Part shown: positions 4,984 through 5,694 of the stretch, piece by piece | Layout: every line of letters begins with the position of its first letter | How positions within the stretch are numbered: position 1 is the stretch's first letter | Assembly (NCBI GenBank): GCA_039808325.1 | Contig: JBDHSU010000187.1 | Span: 1-5,694 of the forward strand | Length of the DNA stretch: 5,694 nucleotides | From: JAFKKS01 sp039808325 | Lineage (GTDB): Bacteria; Pseudomonadota; Alphaproteobacteria; Rhizobiales; Xanthobacteraceae | Direction: 5' to 3' | Program-made: the position numbers and the translations under genes | The notes under the pieces: model-generated | Seen by the model: the letters and a program-made list of their open reading frames with translations, nothing else | Databases searched by the model: none | What the model was told of the DNA's origin: nothing

Positions 4984-5646
4984 ATGCGTTGCGTTTGGAA
5001 CTGGCGCGCTCCAGCGGGCGAGCGCGCGTGCACCTGTCGCATACCGGGCTTTGCGCTGGCCGCCCTCGCGGTGACGGCATTGGCCGGCTGTGTCAGCGAC
5101 GGCGGGCAGGGCGCGGTGGCGCAGGCGCCGTCCGGCGCGGCAACCGTCGCATTCGAATCGATCGACGGGCCGCCGCCGCCGGTTTTTGAGAAAATGGTCG
5201 ACAGCCTGTCCAAGGCCGCCGCCCGCAGGCAGCTCATCATCGTCTCCCGGAACGGCGACGCGGCTTATCGCGTGCGCGGCTATATCGCCGCCAACGTCGT
5301 CGGGGGGCGTACGCACATCGACTGGGTGTGGGACGTCTACGACGTCGGGCGGCAGCGCGCGCTGCGCATCACCGGCGACGAAGCGACGAACCGCAAGCTG
5401 CGCGACGCATGGGCCGGGGCGGACGATGCCGCCGTCGGCCGCATCGCCGAGACCAGCGTCGAGCGGCTGGCCGCCTTCGTCGGCGGCCCGGCCGTCGCGC
5501 CCGCGCAATCGGTGCCCGGCGGCGCGCTTGTCGCGGAGGCGGAGACGGTGCCGGCGGTTGCCGCCGCGCCCGAGCCTCCACGGAAGCGGGCGCGGACGGC
5601 CGAGGCGGCGGCCCCCGCGCAGGTGGCGCTCGCGGCCGGACGCTGA
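4984..5646 (+). CDS. Putative lipoprotein of unknown function
   Basis: A 220-residue protein I do not recognise beyond its export signal. The first 36 residues are a lipoprotein signal: a long N-region with arginines at 2, 8, 14 and 19, a hydrophobic core (about 22-34), and the lipobox LAGC with the lipidated cysteine at 36. The following V37-S38 has no Asp at +2, so outer-membrane sorting is expected. After a short linker, residues about 52-165 look like one compact domain. It begins VAFESIDGPPPPVF, includes RGYIAANVVGG and the aromatic strand HIDWVWDVYDVGRQRALRITGDE, and ends in a helix to AAFVGG. Residues 166-220 are a low-complexity Ala/Pro tail with a basic patch (RKRAR). The start is set by AGGAG at 4974-4978; no in-frame start lies between it and the hydrophobic core. 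It may share a transcript with pgeF (108-base gap) or have its own promoter. Confidence 0.8.
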   Translation: MRCVWNWRAPAGERACTCRIPGFALAALAVTALAGCVSDGGQGAVAQAPSGAATVAFESIDGPPPPVFEKMVDSLSKAAARRQLIIVSRNGDAAYRVRGYIAANVVGGRTHIDWVWDVYDVGRQRALRITGDEATNRKLRDAWAGADDAAVGRIAETSVERLAAFVGGPAVAPAQSVPGGALVAEAETVPAVAAAPEPPRKRARTAEAAAPAQVALAAGR

Positions 5647-5694
5647 GCGAGGCGCCGTCATCCACATTGCGCTTAAGGCCGGCGGCAAAAATCA
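5647..5694. other. Intergenic end of the window, no gene seen
   Basis: Forty-eight bases after the lipoprotein stop. They hold no ribosome site with an open frame and no convincing terminator. TTGCGC at 5667-5672 could be a -35 box of a gene beyond the edge, but the matching -10 region would fall at the window end and cannot be judged. Confidence 0.4.

Noticed and set aside
5578..5640. Basic patch PRKRAR in the lipoprotein tail resembling a nuclear localisation signal
   Set aside because: Such patches occur by chance in Arg/Ala-rich tails. A lipid-anchored export product makes this reading unlikely without other effector features.

Overview
The window reads as a stretch of chromosome from a GC-rich alphaproteobacterium, most likely of the order Hyphomicrobiales (Rhizobiales; Bradyrhizobium- or Xanthobacteraceae-like). 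The reasons are the strong G/C third-position bias, the long CTC-type L25 with an alanine-rich tail, the lgt / MidA-family methyltransferase / pgeF gene order, and an intergenic palindrome that resembles a repeat scattered through rhizobial genomes. The placement is inference from gene content, not from a marker-gene comparison. Six protein genes and one protein of unknown function account for nearly all the DNA. I see no mobile element, tRNA, rRNA or CRISPR array.

Left part, minus strand: rplY (ribosomal protein L25/CTC) runs off the left edge, with its start at 654 and a good sigma70-type promoter at 769-797. Upstream of it, also on the minus strand, is a ubiK-type gene (950-1255). Its leader lies in a 181-base divergent gap facing a plus-strand gene (1437-1976) of the 'amino acid synthesis' family PF06684 (DUF1185).

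Right part, plus strand: a 174-base gap packed with four inverted repeats leads into lgt (2151-2975). This is followed by a MidA/NDUFAF7-family methyltransferase gene that overlaps it by four bases, then pgeF after 23 bases, then after 108 bases a lipoprotein of unknown function with a clear lipobox. The last 48 bases hold no gene.

Working together: the plus-strand run has a cell-envelope theme. Lgt attaches diacylglycerol to lipoprotein precursors, PgeF polices the peptidoglycan precursor pool, and the last gene encodes a protein that Lgt itself should modify. The methyltransferase and UbiK point instead to respiration (complex I assembly and ubiquinone synthesis). The window is mostly conserved housekeeping sequence. 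No previously undescribed multi-gene system is visible. The items most worth a second look are the structured leader of lgt, the possible ribosome-site masking ahead of ubiK, and the unrecognised lipoprotein.
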